Assembly: GCA_029983685.1 (NCBI GenBank)
Contig: JASBZA010000003.1
Location: 62,001 to 126,000, forward strand
DNA: 64,000 nt
Reading direction: 5' to 3'
DNA from: Oscillospiraceae bacterium
Lineage (GTDB): Bacteria > Bacillota > Clostridia > Saccharofermentanales > Fastidiosipilaceae
The notes beneath the pieces were generated by a model, which was given only the letters and a program-made list of their open reading frames with translations, was not told where the DNA came from and made no database searches. The position numbers and the translations under genes were made by a program. Each line of letters opens with the position of its first letter. Positions within the stretch are counted from its first letter, which is position 1. Positions 43,846 to 53,400 of the stretch are shown here, one piece after another.

Positions 43846-45393
43846 ATGAGAAGAGCATTACTGAGTGTATCGGATAAGACCGGCCTGGCAGAACTGGGCA
43901 AGGCCTTAGTAGAAAGAGACTTTGAAATTTTATCTACCGGAGGCAGTGCGGCTGTTTTGCGCGAGGCGGGTGTTGCCGTTACGGACGTATCCGAAGTAAC
44001 GGGTTTTCCGGAGTGCTTGTCCGGCAGAGTTAAAACCCTCCACCCCAGAGTACATGCGGGACTTTTGGCCAGAAGAGATGTGGAAGAGGATATGAACTTC
44101 CTACAAGAAGAAAATATCAAGCCCATCGATTTGGTCGTTGTGAATCTCTATCCTTTTAAGAAAACCATTTTGACTCCGGGCGTAAGCTTGGAGGAAGCAA
44201 TCGAAAATATTGATATCGGCGGTCCTACGCTCATTAGAGCAGCGGCCAAGAATGCTACATTTGTGACGGTCTTGTCCGACCCGGCCGATTATGAAGACTA
44301 TATTCAGGTTCTGGACGAGGCTAAGGAGGATTCGGATCAGATCTTCCTGGAATTCCGCAAGAAGATGCAGGCCAAAGCCTTCCGTCATACGGCCTATTAT
44401 GATTCTTTAATCTCCAATTATTTAAGCCAAGAGGCAGGCGACATGGGCCATACACTGACCTTGGCCTATGACAAAGTACAAGATTTGCGTTACGGCGAAA
44501 ACCCCCACCAAAAAGCCGCTTTCTATCAAAATGCCTTGCCTTTAGAAGACAGCTTGTCGCAGGCCGAGCAAGTTCAAGGCAAGGAATTAAGCTACAACAA
44601 TATTATGGATACCAATGCGGCTTTGGAGATTATAAAGGAATTTACCGAGCCTACCGTAGTCGGTCTTAAGCATGCCAACCCTTGCGGTATCGGATCGGCT
44701 GCTACCATAGAAGAAGCCTGGGAATTGGCCTATGAAGCCGACTCGGTTTCTATATACGGTGGTATCGTAGCCTGTAACAGACCTATCAATAAGGCCATGG
44801 CTAAGTCCATGAAGAAGGTATTCCTGGAAGTCGTTCTGGCTCCGGCCGTGGACGAGGATGCCATGGAAATCTTAAGTAAGAAAAAGAACATGCGCTTATT
44901 GCTCCTGCCAGATTTGGCTAAGCCTTTCCGTGAGGGTCAGGAAGCGATTCGTGCCGTTTACGGCGGTATATTAGTCCAAGACCAGGATCGTACGGTCTTA
45001 GATAAAGACGATCTCAAAGTGGTTACCGAGGTCCAACCCGAAGAAGGGGATTGGGAGAAAATCGAATTTGCCATGAAGGCCGTCAAGCATGTCAAATCTA
45101 ACGCGGTCTGCTTGACCCGGGATTTCCAAACTGTAGGTATCGGCCCCGGTCAGCCCAATCGTATTACTTCTGTTGAATTGGCCGTTAAGCACGCGGGTGA
45201 TAAGGCCAAAGGCGCTATTTTAGCCTCTGATGCTTTCTTCCCCTTCGACGATTGTGTACGCTATGCCGCAGAAGCAGGTATAAGGTTGATTGTTCAGCCG
45301 GGCGGCTCCATTCGCGATGAAGACTCTATCAAGGCCTGTGATGAATTAGGCATTTGCATGATCTTTACCGGCCAAAGACACTTTAAGCACTAG
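43846..45393 (+). CDS. purH: Bifunctional AICAR transformylase/IMP cyclohydrolase
   Basis: PurH carries out the last two steps of purine synthesis: formyl transfer from 10-formyl-THF to AICAR, then cyclisation to IMP. The N-terminal MGS-like cyclohydrolase domain shows LLSVSDKTGLAEL and LSGRVKTLHPRVHAGLL. The C-terminal transformylase domain shows RYGENPHQKAAFY, the KHANPCGIGSA motif with the catalytic Lys-His pair, and SDAFFPFDDCV. 515 residues, normal. It stands alone, with no other pur gene in the window. An AGAGGAG-type SD precedes it. Confidence 0.96.
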   Translation: MRRALLSVSDKTGLAELGKALVERDFEILSTGGSAAVLREAGVAVTDVSEVTGFPECLSGRVKTLHPRVHAGLLARRDVEEDMNFLQEENIKPIDLVVVNLYPFKKTILTPGVSLEEAIENIDIGGPTLIRAAAKNATFVTVLSDPADYEDYIQVLDEAKEDSDQIFLEFRKKMQAKAFRHTAYYDSLISNYLSQEAGDMGHTLTLAYDKVQDLRYGENPHQKAAFYQNALPLEDSLSQAEQVQGKELSYNNIMDTNAALEIIKEFTEPTVVGLKHANPCGIGSAATIEEAWELAYEADSVSIYGGIVACNRPINKAMAKSMKKVFLEVVLAPAVDEDAMEILSKKKNMRLLLLPDLAKPFREGQEAIRAVYGGILVQDQDRTVLDKDDLKVVTEVQPEEGDWEKIEFAMKAVKHVKSNAVCLTRDFQTVGIGPGQPNRITSVELAVKHAGDKAKGAILASDAFFPFDDCVRYAAEAGIRLIVQPGGSIRDEDSIKACDELGICMIFTGQRHFKH

Positions 45394-45408
45394 AGAAGGG
45401 AACTTTTA

Positions 45409-46629
45409 ATGGCTGTAGCAGTATTTGGCGGTACCTTTGATCCTTTCCATAAGGCGCATAAAAATATTGTGAAGACCTTGGTAAACCAGAACCTTTTCTC
45501 GGAGATTTATGTTATTCCGACCGGCCTGGTCACCCATAAGGTGTCGGATAAAATATCTTTTTCGACTTACCGATTGGAGATGACCCGGCTGGCTTTGGCC
45601 AAGTATCCTCAGGTGAAAATCCTGGATTGGGAAATGCAGCAAGACCAAATATCTTATACGGTTGATACCTTGGCCTATCTTAGAGAGCAAATATTGGATG
45701 ACCGAACCCCCATCTATCTGGTGATGGGGTCGGACTCCCTTTTGCAGATTGAATCCTGGCATAAACCTCAGGTCCTGATGAACGAGGCTACACTTTATGT
45801 GGCCAAAAGACCCGGCCAAGGACCGGAGCTTAGCTTGGATAAGCATAAGACGCATTTAGAAGAGCGCTACGGAGCCAGGGTGGAGTTTTTCGACCTTAAG
45901 CCCATGCCGATTTCATCTACTATGATTCGGGAACAAATAAAGGCGGGCATGACGGACGAGATTGCCGTACCCGGTAAGGTAAAAGATTTTATTGTCCGAA
46001 ACCACTTGTATCGTGATACGCCTTTGGAAGATTTTACTCATGAGCAGGTTCAAACGCTTCGCTCTTACGAGAGGCAGCTCATGCGTTTGATGGGAACAAT
46101 GCGTTTGATTCATTCTCTAAATGTTATGTATGAGGCTGTGAGGCTGGCTAAGCGTTTCGGTGTGGACCCATGGAAAGCGGCTTTGGCCGGACTCTTACAT
46201 GATGTGGCCAAAGAGCAGGATTATCATGCACATCCGGAGGTCTTAGAACGTTTAGATAAAGATACTCTGGCTAATATTTCAATTATTCACGGGCCCGTAG
46301 GTGCCAGCTTTATCCAAACTATGTTCGGTATCAAGGACCCTGCCATACGTGATGCGATTTATTATCATTCCACACTGAGTCCCGTCCCGACCCAGTTGGA
46401 AAAGGTTATTTATTTGGCGGATAAGATTGAGCCGGCCAGGGACTATCAAGACCTGGGGCCTATTAGAGAAGCTGCTCTTTATGACCTGGATAAGGCTGTT
46501 CTTTTGACCATCGAAGGGACAAGCCGCAGTCTAAGGTCCAACCGTAAAAATATTCACCCGGACACGCTGAAGGCCAGAGACTATATTCTGAAAAATAAGG
46601 ATCGGCAAGCTTTGCCGTCGGATTCATGA
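45409..46629 (+). CDS. nadD: Fused nicotinate-nucleotide adenylyltransferase (NadD) and YqeK-like HD hydrolase
   Basis: Two enzymes in one 406-residue chain. Residues 1-195 are NadD, which makes nicotinate adenine dinucleotide for NAD synthesis: GGTFDPFHKAHKN near the N-terminus and SSTMIRE near 175 are the nucleotidyltransferase signatures. Residues about 225-400 are a YqeK-like HD-domain phosphohydrolase with H235, H264-D265 (LLHDVAKE) and YYHST; in Bacillus YqeK cleaves Ap4A. The two are separate neighbouring genes in Bacillus (nadD-yqeK-rsfS), and rsfS follows here as well. I see no internal SD at the junction. Confidence 0.9.
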   Translation: MAVAVFGGTFDPFHKAHKNIVKTLVNQNLFSEIYVIPTGLVTHKVSDKISFSTYRLEMTRLALAKYPQVKILDWEMQQDQISYTVDTLAYLREQILDDRTPIYLVMGSDSLLQIESWHKPQVLMNEATLYVAKRPGQGPELSLDKHKTHLEERYGARVEFFDLKPMPISSTMIREQIKAGMTDEIAVPGKVKDFIVRNHLYRDTPLEDFTHEQVQTLRSYERQLMRLMGTMRLIHSLNVMYEAVRLAKRFGVDPWKAALAGLLHDVAKEQDYHAHPEVLERLDKDTLANISIIHGPVGASFIQTMFGIKDPAIRDAIYYHSTLSPVPTQLEKVIYLADKIEPARDYQDLGPIREAALYDLDKAVLLTIEGTSRSLRSNRKNIHPDTLKARDYILKNKDRQALPSDS

Positions 46630-46660
46630 TAGAATCATACAAAAACTTGACAGGAGTTTT

Positions 46661-47008
46661 ATGGAAAAGAAAAGTGCTTTAGAGATTGAAGAATTAGCCA
46701 ATTTTATAGCCTCTGTTCTGGAGGACAATAAGGGACAGGATGTAGAAGTCCTGCCTATCGGGAATAGATCTTCTTTGGCAGATTATTTTGTCATTTGCTC
46801 GGCGACTTCCGCGCCTCAGGTTAATGCTTTAGTTCGAGAAGTGGAAGAAAAAGTCTTAGAGAAGTACCACATGCATGCGCAATATTCGGAAGGTTTCGAT
46901 ACCAAGCGTTGGGTCGTACTGGACTATATGGATGTGGTCGTCCATATCTTGATGGAAGAGGAACGTCAGTATTACGCTATTGAGCGTTTGTGGAGGCGTG
47001 ATCTCTAG
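46661..47008 (+). CDS. rsfS: Ribosome silencing factor RsfS
   Basis: RsfS binds ribosomal protein L14 and blocks subunit joining when nutrients are short. The 115-residue protein shows the family's SLADYFVICSATSAPQVNAL segment and ends with the typical YYAIERLW. A CAGGAG SD precedes the ATG. It completes the nadD-yqeK-rsfS set and is followed by a terminator. Confidence 0.95.
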   Translation: MEKKSALEIEELANFIASVLEDNKGQDVEVLPIGNRSSLADYFVICSATSAPQVNALVREVEEKVLEKYHMHAQYSEGFDTKRWVVLDYMDVVVHILMEEERQYYAIERLWRRDL

Positions 47009-47024
47009 TTTAAAAGTTTAAACT

Positions 47025-47047
47025 AAGCCACATTTTGTGGCTTTTTG
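47025..47047 (+). terminator. Intrinsic terminator after rsfS
   Basis: AAGCCACA (47025-47032) pairs with TGTGGCTT (47036-47043) around a 3-base loop, followed by TTT. Confidence 0.85.
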
Positions 47048-47062
47048 TTGTCGTGCTATAGC

Positions 47063-47134
47063 TTAACCGGTGAGCTTTCGCTCTTATACTCGTCCTAGAA
47101 GACTTTTGCTTTGACACTTGGTCTTAGAGAGGAG
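47063..47134 (+). promoter_or_regulatory. comEA promoter and SD-proximal hairpin
   Basis: TTAACC (47063-47068), 16-bp spacer, TATACT (47085-47090). Transcription would begin near 47097. There TCCT plus AAGAC (47093-47103) can pair with GTCTT (47121-47125) and AGGA of the SD AGGAG (47130-47134), around a 17-base loop with a small internal loop. The fold is weaker than at comEC. Confidence 0.4.
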
Positions 47135-47139
47135 TTAGC

Positions 47140-47853
47140 ATGAGAGAGAAGAAGCCCTTTAAGCTTTTACATAAGACGACTATGTTCGCCTTTGCGTCCG
47201 TTTTAGGTATTGTGCTTTATATCGTTTTCAGGTCCAGAGCCCTACCTTCCGAAATTTATCTTTTTGCTAATGAGGAAGACGGCATTAAGCTGTCGGAAAA
47301 TGTTGGAGTTTCGTCCTCATCCTCTGTATCTCCTACTACTGAATTTACTGCATCCGGTGCGGAAAGTACGCCTTCCGAAGTATCCTATTTTCCGGTTTAT
47401 ATTACGGGAGAAGTCCGTAAGCCCGGTGTTTACCATATGGAAGAAGGTTCCTATCTCTATGACTTGGTTAATAAGGCGGGAGGCCTTACGGATAATGCCG
47501 CTGAAACGGCAGTTAATTTAGCTTGTCGCTTAGAAAGAGAATCGCACGTCCACATTCCGAGTGAAGAAGATTTAGCCGATATGGGACCGGGCCCGGCAGG
47601 AAAGCCCAATGCTCTTTATGGGTCTGACGCCTTAGCGGATTCGTCAGAGGCCCATTCCGGTAAGGTCGATATAAATAAGGCGGCCCCTAACGAATTAGAA
47701 AGCTTGGCCGGTATAGGAGAGAAAACAGCCCGGGCTATAGTTGAGTACAGGGAGGCCAACGGGCCTTTTTCCAGCATAGAAGCCATAATGGAAGTGCCGG
47801 GCATTAAAGAGAATAAATTCTCTGCTATCAAAGATTCGATTTATGTAACCTAA
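47140..47853 (+). CDS. comEA: ComEA family DNA-uptake receptor
   Basis: ComEA binds incoming double-stranded DNA outside the membrane and hands it to ComEC. The N-terminal membrane anchor spans about residues 14-31. A Ser-rich spacer follows, then an SLBB domain (about 84-148, VYITGEVRKPGVYHM), then a C-terminal pair of helix-hairpin-helix motifs (about 176-235, VDINKAAPNELESLAGIGEKT). 237 residues, normal for Firmicutes ComEA. It has its own promoter, separate from comEC at 11890. Confidence 0.92.
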   Translation: MREKKPFKLLHKTTMFAFASVLGIVLYIVFRSRALPSEIYLFANEEDGIKLSENVGVSSSSSVSPTTEFTASGAESTPSEVSYFPVYITGEVRKPGVYHMEEGSYLYDLVNKAGGLTDNAAETAVNLACRLERESHVHIPSEEDLADMGPGPAGKPNALYGSDALADSSEAHSGKVDINKAAPNELESLAGIGEKTARAIVEYREANGPFSSIEAIMEVPGIKENKFSAIKDSIYVT

Positions 47854-47919
47854 CTCTGGGCACGGCTTTAAATTGGGATATCTAGTAGACTATTAGCCAA
47901 TTACGAGGAGGTCCTGATA

Positions 47920-48753
47920 ATGGCAAAAGCAGATGACATTTTTATAGATAATTGTAGACAAATAATAGACTATGGCTATAGTTCGGAAGGCCACGAAGTC
48001 CGTGCCATGTGGGCGGATGATCAGGTGCCTGCCCATACAATAAAGGCTTTCGGCATTGTAAACCGTTATGATTTGAGCCGGGAATTCCCCATTCAGACAC
48101 TTAGAAAAATTAATTTTAAGGCGGCAGTAGATGAGCTTTTATGGATATGGCAGAAAAAGTCCAATAATATTAACGACTTAAACAGCAAGATTTGGAACAG
48201 CTGGGCTGATGAGAAAGGCAGTATCGGTAAAGCCTACGGCTATCAGTTGGGAGTAAAGCATAAGTATAAGGAAGGTATGTTTGACCAGGTGGATAGGGTC
48301 TTATATGACCTGGAACACACCCCTTACAGCAGACGTATTATGACCAATATTTATGTGCATCAAGATCTTAATGAGATGAATCTTTACCCTTGTGCTTATT
48401 CCATGACTTTTAATGTAACCGGCAACAAACTTAATGCCATTTTGAATCAAAGATCGCAAGATATGTTGGTAGCCAATGCTTGGAACGTTACCCAGTATGC
48501 GGTCCTGGTTCACATGTTTGCGCAAGTCAGCGGCTTAGAAGTAGGTGAGTTGGTTCATGTAATTGCCGATGCCCACATTTATGATCGCCATATTCCTATT
48601 GTAGAAGAACTTATAAAGAAGCCGACCTATCCGGCACCCAAACTCGTTATAGATCCGGATATCAAGGATTTCTACAGCTTCACGGTGGATTCTTTCTCTC
48701 TGGAAGACTACCAACATGGGCCCCTGGTCCGTCGTATTCCGGTGGCGGTGTAA
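47920..48753 (+). CDS. thyA: Thymidylate synthase (ThyA)
   Basis: ThyA methylates dUMP to dTMP with methylene-THF, yielding dihydrofolate. The nucleophile Cys158 is in LYPCAYSMTF; classical enzymes have Pro-Cys-His there, so the histidine after the cysteine is alanine. Other key features are kept: the SRR dimer-interface arginines, QRSQD, the NVTQY asparagine region, DAHIY, and the C-terminal PVAV. This form of the motif is one I associate with clostridial ThyA. 277 residues. An AGGAGG SD precedes the start. It is followed 2 bp later by dfrA. Confidence 0.94.
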   Translation: MAKADDIFIDNCRQIIDYGYSSEGHEVRAMWADDQVPAHTIKAFGIVNRYDLSREFPIQTLRKINFKAAVDELLWIWQKKSNNINDLNSKIWNSWADEKGSIGKAYGYQLGVKHKYKEGMFDQVDRVLYDLEHTPYSRRIMTNIYVHQDLNEMNLYPCAYSMTFNVTGNKLNAILNQRSQDMLVANAWNVTQYAVLVHMFAQVSGLEVGELVHVIADAHIYDRHIPIVEELIKKPTYPAPKLVIDPDIKDFYSFTVDSFSLEDYQHGPLVRRIPVAV

Positions 48754-48755
48754 AG

Positions 48756-49277
48756 ATGGACTTGATTGTTTTAGTGGATAAGAACTGGGCCATTGGAAAT
48801 CAAGACCGGCTCCTGGTACGGATTAAAGAAGATATGAGGCGTTTTCGAGACCTTACTATGGGTCATACGGTAATTCTGGGTAGGAAAACTCTGGAAACCT
48901 TTCCCGGGATGGAGCCTTTGGAAGGACGGACGAATTGGATCTTGAGCCGACAGGAAGATTACAAGCCGGAAGGAGCCCGGGTCTTTTCTGATTTGGACAG
49001 TCTGTTGGAAGAGGTCAAGAGGGCAGAGGACAGAGGTGAAAAGGTCTTTGTGATAGGAGGCAGCTCGGTTTACAAGCAATTGTTACCTTATTGCCGCTTT
49101 GCAGAGATAACCGAGCTCGATAAGGCTTATGAATCGGCTGATGCCTATTTCCGGGACTTACGTCAGATGGAAAATTGGACCGAAGTCTGGCGATCCGAGA
49201 CCAAGGAAGCGGGTAAAAAAGAACCCTTTACTTATCACTTTGTTCGATATGAGAATCAGTCTTGTCTTTGTCCATAA
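48756..49277 (+). CDS. dfrA: Dihydrofolate reductase
   Basis: DHFR returns the dihydrofolate made by ThyA to tetrahydrofolate with NADPH. The N-terminal LIVLVDKNWAIGNQDRL segment, the HTVILGRKTLETFP motif, the WILSRQ nucleotide-binding strand and VFVIGGSSVYKQLLP are canonical. 173 residues, normal. It starts 2 bp after thyA, a functional pair. Its last 50 bases overlap the end of the convergent yihY gene, and no terminator is visible there. Confidence 0.95.
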   Translation: MDLIVLVDKNWAIGNQDRLLVRIKEDMRRFRDLTMGHTVILGRKTLETFPGMEPLEGRTNWILSRQEDYKPEGARVFSDLDSLLEEVKRAEDRGEKVFVIGGSSVYKQLLPYCRFAEITELDKAYESADAYFRDLRQMENWTEVWRSETKEAGKKEPFTYHFVRYENQSCLCP

Positions 49278-50151
49278 GCCACTTATGGATATAAGAGCTG
49301 ATCATAATGATGTAAATGGCAATATAAATCCATAACAAGAGCATGATGATAACGGAAATCGATCCGTAGCGTGTATTGAATGTAGAGGAGGTCTGGAGAA
49401 AGTGCTGCAGGAACTGGGAGATAATCATCCAGCCTAAGGCACTAATCAGGCCGGCAACAAAACTATAGCGAATTTTGGACTTGTTACGGGACAAAACCTG
49501 GAAAATCAGCATAAATATAAAGACCAGAATGGTTAAGGCTAAAAGATAAGTGGTCGTATTAAAATGCTCCAGGGTAAGAAAGTCCGGAATCTTTAAAAAT
49601 TGGCTCAGGTAATTAATGACCAGGCGGTTGAAGCTGAGGACAATGATGATACCGGCCAGGACCACGCTCAAAAAGAGAATGCCGATGATACCGAAAAAGC
49701 GCAAAATTAAGAAGTTGGAATGATTGCGGCTTTGGTAAATCCGATTAAGGCTATTAACTATGTTTCCCACACCTCTGCCGGCTGCCCATAAAGAACCCAG
49801 AGCACTAATAGATAAAAGCGGTATGGATCTGGAAAAATTAGCCGAGTGTACGAATTCTTTCAGCAAGGTTAGTATGGGTTCGGGCACGATTAATGACAGG
49901 TCGGGCATGAGTTCTTCAATTTGCCCCGCCATATTAGGATCAATCAGGTTGATTAAACTGATAAAGAATAGAATCAACGGGAAGAGCGAGAAGATAAAGT
50001 AGAAGCTGGAAGCAGCAGCAACATTACCAAAATCCATTTTGTTGAAGGCTTGCACTTCGTCCAGGATTTTTCGATAAAGTGGCTTCTTGTCCAGATTATC
50101 CTGCAGCTTGTCCTTATGTTGATTGAATCGGTTTTTTAAATTATTGATCAC
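49228..50151 (-). CDS. YihY/UPF0761 family membrane protein
   Basis: A 307-residue protein with six predicted membrane segments, of the YihY/virulence factor BrkB family (once annotated as RNase BN, wrongly). The AAASSFYFIFSLFPLILFFISL segment near residue 41 and the YGSISVIIMLLLWIYIAIYIIM segment near the C-terminus are the family hallmarks. Molecular function is unknown. The start is a GTG with a weak SD; no better ATG exists. It overlaps dfrA tail to tail. Confidence 0.88.
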   Translation of the reverse strand: MINNLKNRFNQHKDKLQDNLDKKPLYRKILDEVQAFNKMDFGNVAAASSFYFIFSLFPLILFFISLINLIDPNMAGQIEELMPDLSLIVPEPILTLLKEFVHSANFSRSIPLLSISALGSLWAAGRGVGNIVNSLNRIYQSRNHSNFLILRFFGIIGILFLSVVLAGIIIVLSFNRLVINYLSQFLKIPDFLTLEHFNTTTYLLALTILVFIFMLIFQVLSRNKSKIRYSFVAGLISALGWMIISQFLQHFLQTSSTFNTRYGSISVIIMLLLWIYIAIYIIMISSYIHKWLMDKDKTDSHIEQSDK

Positions 50152-50180
50152 TAATGTTTCATCCTTAAATGATTTTCTTT

Positions 50181-50209
50181 ATAATAGCGAAATCGGTGTC
50201 CAAAGACAA
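50181..50209 (-). promoter_or_regulatory. Promoter of yihY
   Basis: On the minus strand TTGTCT (50209-50204), 17-bp spacer, TATTAT (50186-50181), about 30 bases before the GTG start. Confidence 0.6.
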
Positions 50210-50295
50210 TAAAGCTAAATTTTGGCAGAAAATATGGTCAAAATAGCAAAAGAGTGGTAAAAGTATCGGTACAAAAGAAGTCTTTCTTTCGTTCA

Positions 50296-50324
50296 TTGAC
50301 CAAATGCGTCTTTAACGATACAAT
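50296..50324 (+). promoter_or_regulatory. Promoter of tRNA-Pro (and perhaps ileS)
   Basis: TTGACC (50296-50301), 17-bp spacer, TACAAT (50319-50324), about 18 bases before the tRNA. Confidence 0.78.
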
Positions 50325-50341
50325 TTTTAACTGAAGTTTAT

Positions 50342-50417
50342 CGGGGTGTAGCTCAGGTGGTAGAGCGCTTGTTTCGGGAACAAGAGGCCGCAAGTTCAAG
50401 TCTTGTCACTCCGACCA
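50342..50417 (+). tRNA. tRNA-Pro (anticodon CGG)
   Basis: The cloverleaf folds with acceptor CGGGGTG/CACTCCG (one G-U), D-arm GCTC/GAGC, anticodon stem CTTGT/ACAAG with loop TTCGGGA (anticodon CGG at 50375-50377), a T-arm with TTCAAGT, and an encoded CCA. CGG reads CCG. It lies 34 bases before ileS with no terminator between, so the two may share a transcript. Confidence 0.95.
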
Positions 50418-50451
50418 TTTTATTTTCATAGTTCTTTGAGAAGGAGAGACC

Positions 50452-53400
50452 ATGTATCGTAAAATTGATTCCGACATGAATTTTAAAGATAGGGAGCTCG
50501 AGATTCTGGAGTTCTGGAAGTCTATCGATCTCCAGCATAAGTTGGAAGAAGCCAACGAAGGTCAGGAGAATTTCACAATTTACGACGGTCCTCCCACTGC
50601 TAACGGTAAACCCCATATCGGCCATGTTCTGACCAGGTCTATTAAAGATCTTTTCCCGCGTTATCGCAGAATGAAGGGCCAGCATGTTGTGTTTAAGGCC
50701 GGTTGGGATACGCACGGGCTTCCCGTTGAATTAGAGGTGGAGAAGAGCCTGGGTATCGATGGCAAAGAACAGATTGAATCCTACGGCGTTGAAGCCTTTA
50801 TTCAGAAATGCCGCGAAAGCGTATGGAAGTATAAGGGTGAATGGGAAGATTTATCGGACCGTTTAGCCTTTTCCGCTGATATGGAACACCCCTATGTTAC
50901 CTATGAGAATTCCTATATAGAGTCTGTTTGGTGGTCTTTGAAGCAAGTCTGGGACAAGGACCTTCTTTATAACGGATTTAAAGTCGTCCCCTATTGCCCC
51001 AGGTGCGGCACGGCCTTGTCCAGCCACGAAGTTGCCCAGGGTTATAAAGACGTTGTCGATACATCCGTCTATGTGCGTTTTAAAGTAAAGGACGAAGATG
51101 CTTATTTTGCGGTCTGGACGACGACTCCCTGGACCCTGCCTTCAAACGTTGCCCTTTGTGTTAATCCTAAAGATGAATACGCTTTGATTGAACTGAATGA
51201 TCAGGCCAAAGAAGGAGTCAGTCCCGAATTGGCAGAGGTTTTCCAAGAAGGCCTCAAATATTATGTAGCGACACAATTGGCGGATACCGTTTTCGGTGAA
51301 GGCAACTACGATGTTTTGAAAACCTGTAAAGGACAGGATTTGGTAGGGCTTCATTATGAACCGCTTTTGCCCTATGCCAACGAGGCTATCGAGAAGAGTA
51401 GGAAAGATGCTCTTTACGTTTTATCCGATAACTACGTAACCATGGATGATGGTACCGGCATCGTCCACATGGCTCCTGCTTTCGGTGAAGATGACGCCCG
51501 AGTCGGTCAAGCCAATAACCTGCCCTTCGTTCAGTTGGTGGATACGGAAGGCAAGATGACTTCCGAAACCGGAGAATTTGCAGGCCTTTTCGTCAAGGAC
51601 GCCGACCAAGGCATTATGGAGCTTTTAGAAAAAGAGAATAAGCTCTTAATCCGTCAGCCTTATGAGCACTCCTATCCGCATTGCTGGCGCTGTGATACGC
51701 CCTTGATTTACTATGCCAGAAATACCTGGTTTATCGCTATGACTAAGCTAAGAGACCGTCTTTTGGCCAATAACGATACGATTAATTGGATTCCAGAGAC
51801 TGTTAAGACCGGTCGTTTCGGTAATTTAATTTGCAATGTGGTGGTTTGGGGTCTTTGCAGAGCACGCTATTGGGGAACACCACTTCCTATTTGGCAATGT
51901 CCGGACTGTGGGCACGAGCATTGCATCGGTTCTGTTGAAGAGCTTCGATCTATGTCCGATAACTGCCCCGAGGATCTTGACCTTCACAAACCTTATATTG
52001 ATCGAGTCCATATTGCCTGCCCCGAGTGTGGCAGCCAAATGCACAGGGTAAAAGAGGTTATTGACGGCTGGTACGATTCCGGCTCCATGCCTTTTGCCCA
52101 ATACCACTATCCTTTTGAAAATAAAGAGTTTTTCGAGGAGCATTTCCCGGCTAACTTTATTTCAGAAGCACAAGACCAGACCAGAGGTTGGTTCTACTCG
52201 CTTTTGGCTATTTCCACCTTACTCTTTGATCAAGCTTCATTCGAGAATGTCATTGTTATGGGCTTGGTCCAGGATAAAGACGGCAAGAAGATGAGTAAGC
52301 ACTTGGGCAATGTTGTAGACCCCTGGGATATTTTGAATAAGCAAGGTGCCGACGCGGTACGTTGGTATTTCTACCACAATTCCCAGCCCTGGTTGCCCGC
52401 CAGATTCTCGCATGAGGCGGTCTTGGAAGGTCAGCGTAAGTTTATGGCTACGTTGTGGAATACCCTAGCCTTCTATGTGCTTTACGCTGATATTGACGCC
52501 TTTGATCCGACTCAGTACAGCTTGGACTATGAAGTCCTGAACGTCATGGATCGGTGGCTCTTGGCTGAGCTTTATAAGCTCATTCATACCGTTGATAATT
52601 ACTTGGAGCACTTTGATGCTACCGGAGCAGCCCGATCTATTCAGGACTTTACCGAGACGCTTTCCAATTGGTATGTCCGTAGATCCAGAGAACGTTTCTG
52701 GGCATCAGGCATGGAGCAGGATAAGATTAATGCTTTCATGACGCTTTATACCGCAATGGAAACCTTGGCACGTTTGTCGGCTCCCTTTGTACCTTTCATT
52801 AGTGAGTACGTCTATCAGACCTTGGTTAAGACAACGAACGAAGGGGCACCGTTAAGTGTCCACCTTACGTCTTTCCCCGAAGCTCCGGCCGAATGGAGAG
52901 ACGAAGACCTCTTAGAGGAGATGGATTATTTAATTGACCTGGTCCAGTTAGGCAGAGCGGCCAGAAATAACTCCAATGTTAAGAACCGCCAACCTTTGGC
53001 CAAAGCCATCGTGGTCAGCCTTCAGCCCTTATCGGACGAGCTTAGCCAGGTGCTCAAGGATGAACTTAATATTGACGAAATTGAATACAGCGTGAGCGAC
53101 GATGGACTTATGTCTCACCGTTTCAAGCCGCAGCTGAAGACCTTGGGTAAGAAATTAGGACCTAAGATTCCTAAGGTTAAGACGCTCTTGGAAACCATTG
53201 ACGGTGATAAGGCCTGGGCCGAGTTGGAGCAGACCGGAAGCTTAACACTGGATGTAGACGGCGAAAGCGTTGTTTTAGATAAGGAAGATTTATTAATCAG
53301 CCAGGTTAGCCGTGAAGGTTATGAGACCATGCAGGATGAAGAAGCTACCATTGCTTTGGATTTGACATTGACGCCTGAGCTCATCAATCGCGGACTGGTC

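Noticed and set aside
50418..50451. T-box leader ahead of ileS
   Set aside because: Only 34 bases separate the tRNA and ileS, with no specifier loop or antiterminator; asnS and argS also lack one.
50353..50715. Minus-strand frame ending in TRLELAASCSRNKRSTT
   Set aside because: Antisense of tRNA-Pro and the ileS start; the same kind of artefact.
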